Origin: JAOAHC01 sp964593045
GTDB lineage: Bacteria; Bacillota; Clostridia; TANB77; CAG-465
DNA: 62,276 bases
Assembly (NCBI GenBank): GCA_964593045.1
Contig: CAZQJQ010000003.1
Location: forward strand, 1-62,276
Reading direction: 5' to 3'
Position 1 is the first letter of the stretch. Each line of letters opens with the position of its first letter. This document shows, piece after piece, positions 34,575-43,416 of this stretch. Made by a program: the position numbers and the translations under genes. Below the pieces are notes generated by a model. The model was not told where the DNA came from and made no database searches. It saw nothing but the letters and a program-made list of their open reading frames with translations.

Positions 34575-36155
34575 ATGATAAGTGCAAATGATGTTACATT
34601 AAGATTTGGAAAAAGAACGTTATTTGAGGATGTAAATATACAATTTACACCTGGTAATTGTTATGGAATAATAGGTGCTAATGGAGCAGGAAAGTCTACT
34701 TTTTTAAAAATTTTATCTGGTGAAATAGAACCAAATTCTGGTGAAGTAAGTATAACTAAAGGGGAAAGACTATCTGTTTTAAAACAGGATCACTATGAAT
34801 ATAACGAGAAGAAGGTTTTAGAAACTGTTATAATGGGTAACATGAAATTATATAATATAATGAAAGCAAGAGATGCAATATATTCAAAAACAGAGTTTAC
34901 AGATGAAGATGGAATAAAAGCAGGTGAACTTGAAGCAGAATTTGCAGAACTTGATGGATGGGATGCCGAGACAAATGCAGCTCAACTATTAGAAGGATTA
35001 GGAATATCTACAAGCTTACATGACAGCTATGTTAAAGAGTTAGAAGATACTGATAAAGTTAAAGTATTGCTTGCTCAAGCGTTATTTGGTGAACCTGATA
35101 TTTTGCTATTAGATGAGCCAACTAACCATTTGGATATACATGCTGTTAACTGGCTTGAAAATTTTTTAATTGATTTTGAAAATACAGTTATAGTTGTATC
35201 ACATGATAGACACTTTTTAAATAAAGTATGTACAAATATAGCTGATGTTGATTATGGAAAAATTCAAATATATCCAGGAAATTATGATTTTTGGTATGAA
35301 TCAAGTCAATTGGCATTAAAGCAGGTTAAAGATTCTAATAAAAAGAAAGAAGAAAAAATTAAGGAATTAAAAGAGTTTATACAAAGATTTAGTGCAAATG
35401 CTTCAAAATCAAAACAAGCAACATCTAGAAAAAAACTGCTTGAAAAAATTGACATAGAAGAGATAAGACCTTCAACTAGAAGATATCCATATGTAGATTT
35501 TAAAATAGATAGAGAGCTAGGAAACGAAGTATTAGAAATTTCAAATCTTACAAAAACCATAGATGGGAAAAAAATACTTAATAATGTTTCATTTAAAGTA
35601 TTAAAAGATGACAAAATTGCTTTTATAGGTAATGGGATAGCATCTACTACATTATTTAATATATTAATGAATGAGGAAAAATCAGATAGTGGTGATATAT
35701 CTTGGGGAATTACAACATCAAACTCATATTTTCCAAAAGACAATAGTATTTTTTTTGAGAAAGATATTTCGCTTACTGATTGGCTTATGGATTATTCTCC
35801 GGAAAAAAATGATACTTTTGTTAGAGGATTTTTAGGAAGAATGTTATTTTCCGGTGAAGAGGCATTAAAAAAAGCTAATGTACTTTCTGGTGGAGAAAAA
35901 GTAAGATGTATGCTTGCTAAAATGATGCTTAAAAATGCTAATGTTATAATACTAGATGAGCCAACAAATCACTTAGATTTAGAGGCCATAACATCTGTTA
36001 ATAACGCATTAATTAATTTTAAAGGTGTTGTACTTTTTGTTTCTCAAGATCATCAGTTTATAAACTCAATAGCAAATAGGATAATTGAAATAAAGGATGA
36101 TGGAAGTATAATTGATAAAAAAATGTCGTATGATGAATATTTAAATTTGGATTAG
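34575..36155 (+). CDS. ABC-F family ATPase with one degenerate ATP site
   Basis: A 526-residue soluble ABC-F protein (YkpA/YbiT-like), with two ATPase domains joined by a charged linker (~residues 240-285); such proteins bind the ribosome E site and act in translation or antibiotic protection. Domain 1 has an intact Walker A, GANGAGKST (~residue 34), and Walker B LLLDEPTNHLD (~177), but its signature is ELEDTDKVKV (~154) instead of LSGGEKVRV. Domain 2 has an intact LSGGEKVRC (~436) and Walker B ILDEPTNHLD (~459), but its Walker A is GNGIASTTLF (~351), without the essential Lys. So one composite site is complete and the other is damaged in both halves. RBS GGAGGT; the LiaF-like gene follows after 21 bases. 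Confidence 0.92.
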   Translation: MISANDVTLRFGKRTLFEDVNIQFTPGNCYGIIGANGAGKSTFLKILSGEIEPNSGEVSITKGERLSVLKQDHYEYNEKKVLETVIMGNMKLYNIMKARDAIYSKTEFTDEDGIKAGELEAEFAELDGWDAETNAAQLLEGLGISTSLHDSYVKELEDTDKVKVLLAQALFGEPDILLLDEPTNHLDIHAVNWLENFLIDFENTVIVVSHDRHFLNKVCTNIADVDYGKIQIYPGNYDFWYESSQLALKQVKDSNKKKEEKIKELKEFIQRFSANASKSKQATSRKKLLEKIDIEEIRPSTRRYPYVDFKIDRELGNEVLEISNLTKTIDGKKILNNVSFKVLKDDKIAFIGNGIASTTLFNILMNEEKSDSGDISWGITTSNSYFPKDNSIFFEKDISLTDWLMDYSPEKNDTFVRGFLGRMLFSGEEALKKANVLSGGEKVRCMLAKMMLKNANVIILDEPTNHLDLEAITSVNNALINFKGVVLFVSQDHQFINSIANRIIEIKDDGSIIDKKMSYDEYLNLD

Positions 36156-36176
36156 TTATATGGGAGGTAATTCATT

Positions 36177-36854
36177 ATGAAGGAAAAACTAAGTAGTCTT
36201 GTTTGGGGCATCATAGTTATTGCAATAGGAGTTCTTTTTGGCTTACATTCACTTGAAATTATAGATATATCAATAATATTTTTTAAAGGTTGGTGGACTT
36301 TATTTATAATCATACCAGCACTTGCTAATATGATAAAAAGTGGTATATCAATATCAAATATATCATGGACAATAGTAGGCGTTGCACTTCTTCTTTTATC
36401 ACGAGATATATTAGAATGGTATATGATATCCAAACTAATTATCCCATTTATTATAATAATGATTGGATTTAATATTATACTAAAAAATGTATTGGATGTT
36501 GATAATAAGAAGCTAAAGGAATTTAAAAAGAATAAAAATACAGATTATACAGCAATATTTAGTGGACAAAAAATAGAGTTAAACTCTTCATTTAAAGGTG
36601 CAACTGTAAATGCAATATTTGGTGGAGTTGAGTTAGATTTGACAAAAGCACAAATAGAGGATGATGTATTGATAGATACTTCTGCAATATTTGGTGGAGT
36701 TACAATATATGTACCAAATAATGTTGTCGTTAAAGTTTCAAATATACCAATATTTGGTGGTGCAAGTAACAAAGCAAAAGGAGAAGTGGTTGAAGGCTCA
36801 CATACTATGTATATTAAGGGCTTATGCATTTTTGGAGGAATAGAAATAAAATAG
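36177..36854 (+). CDS. LiaF-like membrane protein
   Basis: A 225-residue protein with about four closely packed hydrophobic helices in residues 8-105 and a C-terminal beta-rich domain with repeated FGG motifs (AIFSGQKIEL, AIFGGVELDL, AIFGGVTIYVP, PIFGGASNK, CIFGGIEIK). This matches the LiaF family, which in B. subtilis restrains the LiaRS response to cell-wall antibiotics. No liaR or liaS is nearby; the gene follows an ABC-F gene in the same operon, so a link with antibiotic or envelope stress is possible but inferred. RBS GGGAGGT precedes the ATG. Confidence 0.87.
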   Translation: MKEKLSSLVWGIIVIAIGVLFGLHSLEIIDISIIFFKGWWTLFIIIPALANMIKSGISISNISWTIVGVALLLLSRDILEWYMISKLIIPFIIIMIGFNIILKNVLDVDNKKLKEFKKNKNTDYTAIFSGQKIELNSSFKGATVNAIFGGVELDLTKAQIEDDVLIDTSAIFGGVTIYVPNNVVVKVSNIPIFGGASNKAKGEVVEGSHTMYIKGLCIFGGIEIK

Positions 36855-36875
36855 GTATGTTATAACAATAATATA

Positions 36876-36928
36876 CAGATAAAGTTAATTTAATTGCGTT
36901 TAGGTTAAATTATTTTATCTGTTTTTTT
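36876..36928 (+). terminator. Rho-independent terminator
   Basis: An imperfect stem of about 17 bases (from 36876, closing at 36921) with CAGATAAA/TTTATCTG at its base, then seven Ts. Confidence 0.78.
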
Positions 36929-36976
36929 ATTTGTTTTAGAAATTTTTGAAAAAATCAATAAAATTTTAAAAAAACA

Positions 36977-37006
36977 TTGACAAAAAGTATATTAGTATAT
37001 TATAAT
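36977..37006 (+). promoter_or_regulatory. Promoter of the arsR-thioredoxin unit
   Basis: TTGACA (36977-36982), an 18-base spacer and TATAAT (37001-37006). Confidence 0.82.
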
Positions 37007-37017
37007 ATATTAATATA
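36988..37017 (+). promoter_or_regulatory. Palindromic operator over the -10 box
   Basis: A 15-base inverted repeat with no spacer, TATATTAGTATATTA (36988-37002) and its complement (37003-37017), with one mismatch. It covers the -10 box and ends 14 bases before the ArsR-family gene, the usual place for an autoregulatory operator. Confidence 0.72.
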
Positions 37018-37030
37018 GAGGAGGTTAATA

Positions 37031-37303
37031 ATGAAAGATGACTTATTAAGAAATTCTGAAATTTTTAAAATTCTCTCAAATCCCGTAAGACTTTGTATAC
37101 TTACTAATTTAGTAATGAATAAAAGTAGAAATGTATCTGAACTCGTAATGTGTTCTAATGTATCTCAAAGTTTAGTATCACAGCAACTTGCTAAACTTAG
37201 ACTTTCTGGAATTATATCTTCTAAAAAAGTAGGTAATGAAGTATATTATGAGATAAAAGATGAAAAAATAATAGAAATAATCAAAATGATTAATAAAAAA
37301 TAG
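37031..37303 (+). CDS. ArsR-family transcription regulator
   Basis: A 90-residue winged-helix repressor. EIFKILSNPVRLCILTNL (~residues 9-26) is the typical ArsR start, and the recognition helix is VSQSLVSQQLAKLRLSGIISSKK (~44-66). The classical metal motif ELCVCDL is replaced by ELVMCSNV with a single Cys (~42); another Cys lies at ~22. It may therefore sense redox state or thiols rather than arsenic. Thioredoxin is the next gene, 12 bases away. It likely represses its own operon through the palindrome at 36988-37017. RBS GAGGAGG. Confidence 0.9.
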   Translation: MKDDLLRNSEIFKILSNPVRLCILTNLVMNKSRNVSELVMCSNVSQSLVSQQLAKLRLSGIISSKKVGNEVYYEIKDEKIIEIIKMINKK

Positions 37304-37315
37304 GAGGTAATTGTT

Positions 37316-37633
37316 ATGGTTAAACATTTAAATGAAAATGAATTTGAAAGTGAAGTATTAAAAAAAGAAGGGGTTGTATTAGTAGATTTCTTTGCTACAT
37401 GGTGTCCACCATGTAAAATGTTAGCACCAGTATTAGATGAAATATCAAATTCAAGAAGTATTGGTTTTGAAATTGCTAAAGTAAATATTGATGAGAACTA
37501 TGACTTGGCTGCTGAATATAGAATAGAAGTTGTTCCAACAATGCTTGTATTTAAAGATGGTAAAGTAGTCGATACATTAATAGGATACAACAGTAAAGAA
37601 GATATTGTAGAAAAAGTTTCTAAACATGTTTAA
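37316..37633 (+). CDS. Thioredoxin with WCPPC active site
   Basis: A 105-residue thioredoxin: the fold starts at VVLVDFFATWCPPCKMLAPVLDEI with the catalytic pair CPPC (~residues 31-34), followed by the cis-proline loop EVVPTMLVFKDG (~75). Most TrxA proteins have CGPC; a proline in place of glycine changes the redox potential, and CPPC is also found in some specialised thioredoxins and TlpA/ResA-like proteins. No signal peptide, so it acts in the cytoplasm. Co-transcribed with an ArsR-type regulator. RBS TAGGAGGT. Confidence 0.93.
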   Translation: MVKHLNENEFESEVLKKEGVVLVDFFATWCPPCKMLAPVLDEISNSRSIGFEIAKVNIDENYDLAAEYRIEVVPTMLVFKDGKVVDTLIGYNSKEDIVEKVSKHV

Positions 37634-37707
37634 TATCAAAATTTTATTAAAGTATTGTATTTTGTCAAAATATGTATTAAAATATACATATATGAGATGG
37701 AGTTAAT

Positions 37708-38196
37708 ATGAATAAAAAAAATAATATTAAAGAGAAAATAAAAAAGATAAAAACAGTAGATGAGAATATAGTTAAAAAAAACATTGATATTAGGTTATAT
37801 ATAGTTATTGTGTTGGGGGCTATTATTGTTTCTTTCATTATAATATGTTTGTATGGTTATTTGTTTATAGGAGATAAGACACAATCAGAAGAAGTTATCA
37901 ATAGTCAAGAATCAGAGACTACTTCTACTGAAGATCAATATGTAGAACCAACTTTTTCTAAAGTCAGTCTAAGTTATGAAAATGGTGTTTCTAAATTAGT
38001 TACAAAAGTTGAAAATAAAGGTAAGAAAATAGAAGATCTTAATTTCTATATTAAAGTTATAAATAGTGATGATATAGTACTTATTGAGACTAAAGGATAT
38101 GCTGGTGTTATAGAAAAAGATGAAAGTATTGAAGTAACTAGTTATTTTCCAATAGATATAACAATGTCAAAAGATATTATATATTCTTTGGAATAA
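37708..38196 (+). CDS. Single-pass membrane protein with extracytoplasmic beta domain
   Basis: A 162-residue protein with a Lys-rich cytoplasmic N-terminus (~28 residues), one membrane helix (~30-54), a Ser/Glu/Thr linker and a ~95-residue beta-rich domain (SKVSLSYENGVSKLVTKVENKGKK..., LNFYIKVINSDDIVL, YAGVIEKDESIEVTSYF) resembling the FxLYD or CARDB-like folds seen in surface proteins. No assigned function. It lies between thioredoxin and rubredoxin; the gap before rubredoxin is only 26 bases, so they may share a transcript. RBS GATGGAG. Confidence 0.7.
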   Translation: MNKKNNIKEKIKKIKTVDENIVKKNIDIRLYIVIVLGAIIVSFIIICLYGYLFIGDKTQSEEVINSQESETTSTEDQYVEPTFSKVSLSYENGVSKLVTKVENKGKKIEDLNFYIKVINSDDIVLIETKGYAGVIEKDESIEVTSYFPIDITMSKDIIYSLE

Positions 38197-38222
38197 TAAT
38201 ATATATATAAGGGGTGAAATTT

Positions 38223-38354
38223 ATGAAAAGATATGTATGTAGAGTATGTGGTTATGAGTATGAGGGAGATATTCCATTCGAAGAACTTCCAGAAGATTAT
38301 GTATGTCCAGTATGTGGAGAACCAAAGTCAGCTTTTGATTTAGTTGAAGACTAA
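38223..38354 (+). CDS. Rubredoxin
   Basis: A 43-residue protein with the two iron-binding CxxCG knuckles, YVCRVCGYEYEG (Cys 6, 9) and YVCPVCGEPKSAF (~Cys 28, 31), and LPEDY between them: a rubredoxin, a one-electron iron carrier used by anaerobes in oxygen and peroxide defence. The loop between the knuckles is shorter than in typical ~53-residue rubredoxins, as in rubrerythrin C-termini, yet no rubrerythrin precedes it. RBS AAGGGGTG lies upstream. Its neighbours thioredoxin and ArsR point to redox defence. Confidence 0.9.
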   Translation: MKRYVCRVCGYEYEGDIPFEELPEDYVCPVCGEPKSAFDLVED

Positions 38355-38358
38355 AATT

Positions 38359-38388
38359 AAAAATCTAGATTTTTCTAGATTTTTTTTT
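38359..38388 (+). terminator. Rho-independent terminator
   Basis: A stem of at least nine bases (38361-38369 with 38374-38382), a four-T loop and a run of Ts. Confidence 0.88.
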
Positions 38389-38428
38389 GCCTTTATGGTA
38401 TAATATCAAATATATTGAAGGAGTAGTT

Positions 38429-39502
38429 ATGAAGAAAGTAGTAGTAGGAATGAGTGGAGGAGTTGATAGTTCAGTTACAGCATATCTTTTAAAAAAACAG
38501 GGTTATGATGTTATTGGGGTTACTATGAATATATGGCAAAGAGAAAATAATGACAATGTATGTGAAAAAGCATGTTGTGCTCTTAGTGCGGTAAATGATG
38601 CAAGAAGTGTAGCAAATAAACTGGATATTCCATATTATAACATGAACTTTAAAGATGATTTCAAAGATAAAGTTATTGATTATTTTGCAGAAGAATATAT
38701 AAATGGAAAAACACCTAATCCATGTATTGCATGTAATAAATATATTAAGTTTGATAAATTATTAGAAAAGGCTAAAACTGTATTTGATGCTGATTATGTT
38801 GCAACTGGACATTATGCAAGGGTTGAATATAACGAAAATACTGGTAGATATTATTTAAGAGAATCTGCTACAATTACTAAAGATCAAACTTATGCATTAT
38901 ATAATTTATCACAAGAACAATTAAAACATATATTAATGCCTCTAGGAGATTATACAAAGGAAGAGGTAAGAAAAATAGCACTAGATAATGGATTTATAAA
39001 CGCAAATAAACATGATAGTCAAGAAATATGTTTTGTTGAAGATAATAACTATGCAAAATTTATAAAAGAAAAATATAACTATATTCCAAAAGAAGGATAT
39101 TTCGTAGATTTAGATGGTAATATACTTGGAAAACATAAAGGTGTAATTAACTACACAGTGGGACAAAGAAGAGGAATTGGGATTTCTTTTAAAAAACCAA
39201 TGTATGTATTAAAGCTAGATGTAGAAAGTAACAAAGTTATTTTGGGAGATGAATCAAAAATATATAGTGATGAACTTATATGTACTAATTTGAATTTTAT
39301 GCCTTTTGAAAAATTAGAAAATAGTTTAGAAGTGACTGCTAAAATACGTTACTCTGCTAAGAAAGCAAAAGCAGTTATTTATCCACTTGATAATGGAGAT
39401 GTTAAAGTAAAATTCAAAGAATCTCAAAGAGCAATTACACCTGGACAAGCAGTTGTATTTTATGATAATGATATACTTGTTGGTGGTGGGACTATAAAAT
39501 AA
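38429..39502 (+). CDS. mnmA: tRNA-specific 2-thiouridylase MnmA
   Basis: Puts sulfur on uridine 34 of tRNA-Lys, -Glu and -Gln. The 357-residue protein has the PP-loop GMSGGVDSSVTAY at the start, the catalytic cysteine in TPNPCIACNKYIKF (~residue 100), the second cysteine in DSQEICFVEDNNYAKFI (~198), and HKGVINYTVGQRRGIGI (~235), with a normal C-terminal beta barrel. ATG 38429 follows AAGGAG; longer frames start inside the terminator. A TATAAT at 38399-38404 just after the rubredoxin terminator is its likely -10 box. Confidence 0.97.
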   Translation: MKKVVVGMSGGVDSSVTAYLLKKQGYDVIGVTMNIWQRENNDNVCEKACCALSAVNDARSVANKLDIPYYNMNFKDDFKDKVIDYFAEEYINGKTPNPCIACNKYIKFDKLLEKAKTVFDADYVATGHYARVEYNENTGRYYLRESATITKDQTYALYNLSQEQLKHILMPLGDYTKEEVRKIALDNGFINANKHDSQEICFVEDNNYAKFIKEKYNYIPKEGYFVDLDGNILGKHKGVINYTVGQRRGIGISFKKPMYVLKLDVESNKVILGDESKIYSDELICTNLNFMPFEKLENSLEVTAKIRYSAKKAKAVIYPLDNGDVKVKFKESQRAITPGQAVVFYDNDILVGGGTIK

Positions 39503-39644
39503 TTGGAAATTTTTTGAAATGAAGGTAGGATTTTGTAAAAAGATGACTAATTTTGACAATTTGTCACACAAATATTTGACATATGATGTATAATATAATT
39601 ATTGGATATACAATTCATTTTTTAATAAAAGTGGGGGTGCAATC

Positions 39645-40277
39645 ATGAGGAGCATGCGGCAAGAATTAAAGCACTGTAAAAGAACTTCACATAGAAAGTT
39701 TTTTATAACGGTGGTTTCAACTATTTTTTTGACAATACTCATTCTTAACAGCAAATATATTGTTTTATCTGTAGGTATGATTTTTTTATATATAATTCTT
39801 AATGTTTTTTATTATAGACAAATTAAGGATAGTAGAAAAGATCAGCTTACCGGACTGTTTGTAAAAGCTTGTTTTATAGACAGATTAGAAAAGATAAAGA
39901 CAAATGAAAAAGGCTACATAATATATGTGGACTTTAAAAATTTGAAATTGACAAATGATCAATATGGACACTATCATGGAGACAGATTATTAGCATTGTT
40001 TGGTAACTTGGTTCAAAAAGAGCTAAAAAATGTTGAAGCTTATCGGGCAGGTGGAGATGAATTTATCTTACTTTATTTAGGGAATGATATAGAACAGATA
40101 TTGAAGAAGATAGAAGAATTTAAGTTGTGTTCGATAAAAATCAGTGAGCGAAAAGAAGTTTTTCTAAACTTCAATGTAGGATATGCAAAGTTTAGCGGTC
40201 CTGCAAGCGTAGGTAAAGCACTAGATAGTGCAGAACATCTAATGTATGTAGACAAGGGTAGAGTAAACGTAATTTAA
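39645..40277 (+). CDS. Membrane-anchored GGDEF-domain protein (diguanylate cyclase)
   Basis: A 210-residue protein: a basic N-terminus, two membrane helices (~residues 19-34 and 39-57) and a GGDEF domain starting at DQLTGLFVKACF (~70). The active-site residues look intact: Asp in YVDFKNLKLTNDQYGHYHGD (~residues 96-115) and the GGDEF loop in YRAGGDEFILLY (~136). The inhibitory RxxD site before GGDEF is absent. It should make cyclic di-GMP, used in surface attachment and motility control. RBS GGGGGTG precedes the ATG. No sensory domain beyond the membrane helices is visible. Confidence 0.9.
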   Translation: MRSMRQELKHCKRTSHRKFFITVVSTIFLTILILNSKYIVLSVGMIFLYIILNVFYYRQIKDSRKDQLTGLFVKACFIDRLEKIKTNEKGYIIYVDFKNLKLTNDQYGHYHGDRLLALFGNLVQKELKNVEAYRAGGDEFILLYLGNDIEQILKKIEEFKLCSIKISERKEVFLNFNVGYAKFSGPASVGKALDSAEHLMYVDKGRVNVI

Positions 40278-40311
40278 GGAGCTATTAATTTAGCTCCTTA
40301 TTTTTATTTTT
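40275..40311. terminator. Bidirectional terminator
   Basis: A perfect 10-base stem (40275-40284 with 40291-40300) between convergent genes, followed by Ts on the plus strand. Confidence 0.85.
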
Positions 40312-42727
40312 CATATGTTGCACTTCTTTGTGCATATTGTTTTAATTTTTCATAAACAAGAAAATTTATTGATTTTTTTTCGTATGTCCCATCTTCTAAT
40401 AGTTTTCCAGATTTAACTCCAGTAAGAATTTCTATTCCTTCATCAATTGTTTCAACAGGGTATATGTGAAATTTACCATTTTTTACAGCTTCTATTATTT
40501 CATCTTTTAATGCTAAATTTATAATATTTTGATGTGGAATTAGTACACCTTGTTTTCCTGTAAGTCCATTTTTTTTGCATATGTTGAAATATCCTTCTAT
40601 TTTTTCTGTAACTCCACCTATTGGTTGAATTTCTCCTTTTTGGTTGACTGAACCAGTAACGGCAAGAGACTGATTTATTGGAATAGAAGATAGACTAGAC
40701 AATATAGCATATAGTTCTGTAGAAGAAGCACTATCACCATCAACACCGTTATATAGTTGTTCAAAACAAATACTAGCAGTAAGAGATAAAGGAAAATCTT
40801 GTGCATATTTTTCTCCTATATATGCTGCAAGTATAAATATTCCTTTTGAATGAGTAGTGCCACTCATTGAAACTTCACGTTCAATATTTACTATTCCATT
40901 TTTACCAATAAAAGTGTTAGCAGTAATTCTTACAGGCTTACCAAAAGAAATATCTCCTGTATTAAGTATTGTAAGTCCATTAATTTGACCTATTTTTTCT
41001 CCATCAGTTGATATTAAAATAGTCCCATCATTTATCATTTTAGAAATATTTTCATCGTATTTTGAAACTCTTGCTGATTTGTTTTTTATTGCTGTTAAAA
41101 CTTCCTTATCAGTAACAACTTTTTTGTTATTTGATTTTGCAACAAAATCAGCTTCTATTATTATATCAACAATATCTTGTGCTATAGCAGTAAGTTTTGT
41201 TTTATCATTAGCACATTTTGAACTATATTCAACAATTTGTGCAACACCTAGATTATTAAATGGTAATAAACTATGTTTTTTACAAACATATGCAATATAT
41301 TTTGCAAGTTTTAATATATTTTCATCAGTTCTTTCATAAGTATCGTCAAAGTCCGCTTTTATTTTAAATAATTTTTTAAAGTCAGGATCCATAGCAGATA
41401 GTTGTTGATAATGCATTTCTGAACCTATTAAAACAAATTTTGCATTTACCGGAATTGCTTCTGGCTTAAGTGAAGCTATAGTAACAGGTTGAGGAATATC
41501 TCTTGAACTATCAATAGACAATTCTTGATTACGAATGACTCTTTTAAATGCTTCCCAAAGTGGAGTAGACACAAGAAGATCTTTTATATTTAAAATGATA
41601 TAACCACCATTAGCTTTATGTATAAGTCCAGGTTTTAACATATTATACCCAGTTTTTACAGCACCCATTACAGTTTCAAATTCTAGTTTGCCGAATAAGT
41701 CATAATAATTAGAATTTTTAGAAATAATAACAGGAGCATGCTCTAATTTATCATTATCAACAATTAAGTTTACTCTATAATTTTCCCATGGCTTAGTTGG
41801 AGTTGCATAAGTAGGAGAAATAGGCGTATTTGTAATGCTTGTATTAGTGTTTTTAGTATTGTCTCTATTTAAAGTATACTGTTTAAATATTTCAATGTTT
41901 TTTAATATATCATTTTGAATAGAATATAGAAAATTTTGAATTTTTAAATTTTTCTTGTATTTTATTTTTAAATCAGACATAGTTTGAGATATGGCAAAGG
42001 TAGCAATATTACTTTGCCATTCTTTTAAAACACTTGCACATTCTTTTTCAATAATATCAATTTTTCTTAGTACATCCATTGTAAGTTCTTGAATTTTAGG
42101 ACTTCTTTCTTCAAATTCTTTTTTTACATTATCTTCTAATTTATTAAATTCTTGTTCGTTTAAAACAGCTCCATTATACATTGGAGAGAAATATATACCA
42201 TTTTCTGTACTGCGTATTTTAAATCCTTGTGATGTAGTTTGTTTATCAAGTTCAGACATAAGTTTTTCTTTGATTTTTGAGTATCTATCATTTATAGCTT
42301 TTTTATCTTTTTCATATTTTTCACCACTTAAATCTTTAGATAAGCGATCAAGAATTTTTGTTATGAAACGATTCATATCTAATTTAAATTCAATTCCTTC
42401 TCCTGGGCTCAATGATATTGCAATTGGTTCATTAGGATTATCAAAGTTATATATATAGCAATAATCATTTGGTATATTTTCGTGTTTTGCAATACTATTT
42501 ATAACAGAAGTAACGTATGAGGTTTTTCCAATCCCCATACTTCCACATACATATAGATTAAAACCACGTTCTTTTATTTTCATGGCTGTTTTTATTGCAT
42601 CTAAAGCTCTTTCTTGTGCAATTATACCAAAAAATGGTTCTAAATCACTAGTTTTAGAAAACTCAAATTTTGAAATATCACATTTGTTTTTTAAATCTTC
42701 ATATGTTAGTTCTTTGGCTTTTTTCAT
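40304..42727 (-). CDS. LonB-like ATP-dependent protease
   Basis: An 807-residue soluble AAA+ protease of the Lon superfamily (COG1067-type, without a membrane insert). The N-terminal ATPase part has Walker A GSMGIGKTS (~residue 62), the long helical insert is at ~110-310, then a second ATPase region (GGYIILNIKDLL, ~371). The C-terminal protease domain has the Ser-Lys pair: Ser666 in DGDSASST and Lys709 in GGVTEKIEG. It lacks the LAN N-terminal domain of classical LonA, so I call it LonB-like. It degrades misfolded or regulatory proteins. The start at 42727 follows GGAGG on the minus strand. Confidence 0.92.
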   Translation of the reverse strand: MKKAKELTYEDLKNKCDISKFEFSKTSDLEPFFGIIAQERALDAIKTAMKIKERGFNLYVCGSMGIGKTSYVTSVINSIAKHENIPNDYCYIYNFDNPNEPIAISLSPGEGIEFKLDMNRFITKILDRLSKDLSGEKYEKDKKAINDRYSKIKEKLMSELDKQTTSQGFKIRSTENGIYFSPMYNGAVLNEQEFNKLEDNVKKEFEERSPKIQELTMDVLRKIDIIEKECASVLKEWQSNIATFAISQTMSDLKIKYKKNLKIQNFLYSIQNDILKNIEIFKQYTLNRDNTKNTNTSITNTPISPTYATPTKPWENYRVNLIVDNDKLEHAPVIISKNSNYYDLFGKLEFETVMGAVKTGYNMLKPGLIHKANGGYIILNIKDLLVSTPLWEAFKRVIRNQELSIDSSRDIPQPVTIASLKPEAIPVNAKFVLIGSEMHYQQLSAMDPDFKKLFKIKADFDDTYERTDENILKLAKYIAYVCKKHSLLPFNNLGVAQIVEYSSKCANDKTKLTAIAQDIVDIIIEADFVAKSNNKKVVTDKEVLTAIKNKSARVSKYDENISKMINDGTILISTDGEKIGQINGLTILNTGDISFGKPVRITANTFIGKNGIVNIEREVSMSGTTHSKGIFILAAYIGEKYAQDFPLSLTASICFEQLYNGVDGDSASSTELYAILSSLSSIPINQSLAVTGSVNQKGEIQPIGGVTEKIEGYFNICKKNGLTGKQGVLIPHQNIINLALKDEIIEAVKNGKFHIYPVETIDEGIEILTGVKSGKLLEDGTYEKKSINFLVYEKLKQYAQRSATYEK

Positions 42728-42783
42728 TTTATTCCTCCAAATTCTTTAGTATTTATTTACTACTATTATTTGATTATGCTTTT

Positions 42784-42812
42784 ATTTTATTATAAAAAAA
42801 AAAAATATTCAA
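42784..42812 (-). promoter_or_regulatory. Promoter of the LonB-like gene
   Basis: On the minus strand, TTGAAT (42812-42807), a 17-base T-rich spacer and TAAAAT (42789-42784). Confidence 0.6.
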
Positions 42813-42936
42813 CAAAATATATAAAAAAGTAAGAAAAAAATTAAAAATGTAACAAAAAATATATAAATTGTATAAATATATAAAAATAAAAATATATAAT
42901 TAAAAATTAAAATAAAAAACAAAAAGCAAAAAAATC

Positions 42937-43416
42937 TTATCTTAAATTTTTAACATATACTAGGGCATCTTCATATAATCCTTTAGAATTATCAATAACA
43001 TAGTAGTTTTTCCTAATTGAAATATTTATAAATCCAAGTTTTTCATATAATGATATAGCTGGTTTATTTGAACTTTTAACTTCTAAAAAAACATCGTGAA
43101 TATCATTACTTAGAGCTATTTGAAATATGTTATTTAACATATATGTTGCGACACCTTTTTTCTTAAAGTCGGATTTTACCATAACGGCATCAATATCAAT
43201 ATGATCATAAAGTAACGTAGCACCTATATAACCAATAATACAATTTTGCTTTTTTACAACAAAATATAACGAATTAGGTAATTCAGCACTATTTATTAAT
43301 GAGGTTTTACTTAATATTTTGTCATTTTTAAAATCTGGTATATTGTATATTTCATTTATATCATTTTCATTCATTTTGCAAAAAATAGCATCTTGAAGAA
43401 TAGGCGAGTTATTCAT
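42937..43416 (-). CDS. rimI: RimI-like N-acetyltransferase
   Basis: A 159-residue GNAT acetyltransferase, assigned to RimI (acetylates ribosomal protein S18) mainly by its place after tsaB. The acetyl-CoA site is VKSDFKKKGVATYMLNNIF (~residues 77-95), and FLEVKSSNKPAISLYEKLGF (~108-127) is the conserved RimI C-terminal part. ATG at 43416 overlaps the tsaB stop by eight bases, a coupled start; a longer frame into tsaB is unlikely. The three-gene cluster tsaE-tsaB-rimI is common in Firmicutes. Confidence 0.87.
   Translation of the reverse strand: MNNSPILQDAIFCKMNENDINEIYNIPDFKNDKILSKTSLINSAELPNSLYFVVKKQNCIIGYIGATLLYDHIDIDAVMVKSDFKKKGVATYMLNNIFQIALSNDIHDVFLEVKSSNKPAISLYEKLGFINISIRKNYYVIDNSKGLYEDALVYVKNLR

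Noticed and set aside
39553..39599. Promoter for the GGDEF gene from the several TTGACA and TATAAT elements here
   Set aside because: No pair has a spacer of 15-19 bases, so I could not pick a convincing promoter.
42728..42936. Possible small RNA or gene in the very A/T-rich region between the LonB-like gene and rimI
   Set aside because: Only homopolymer-rich sequence and the promoter of the LonB-like gene are visible.
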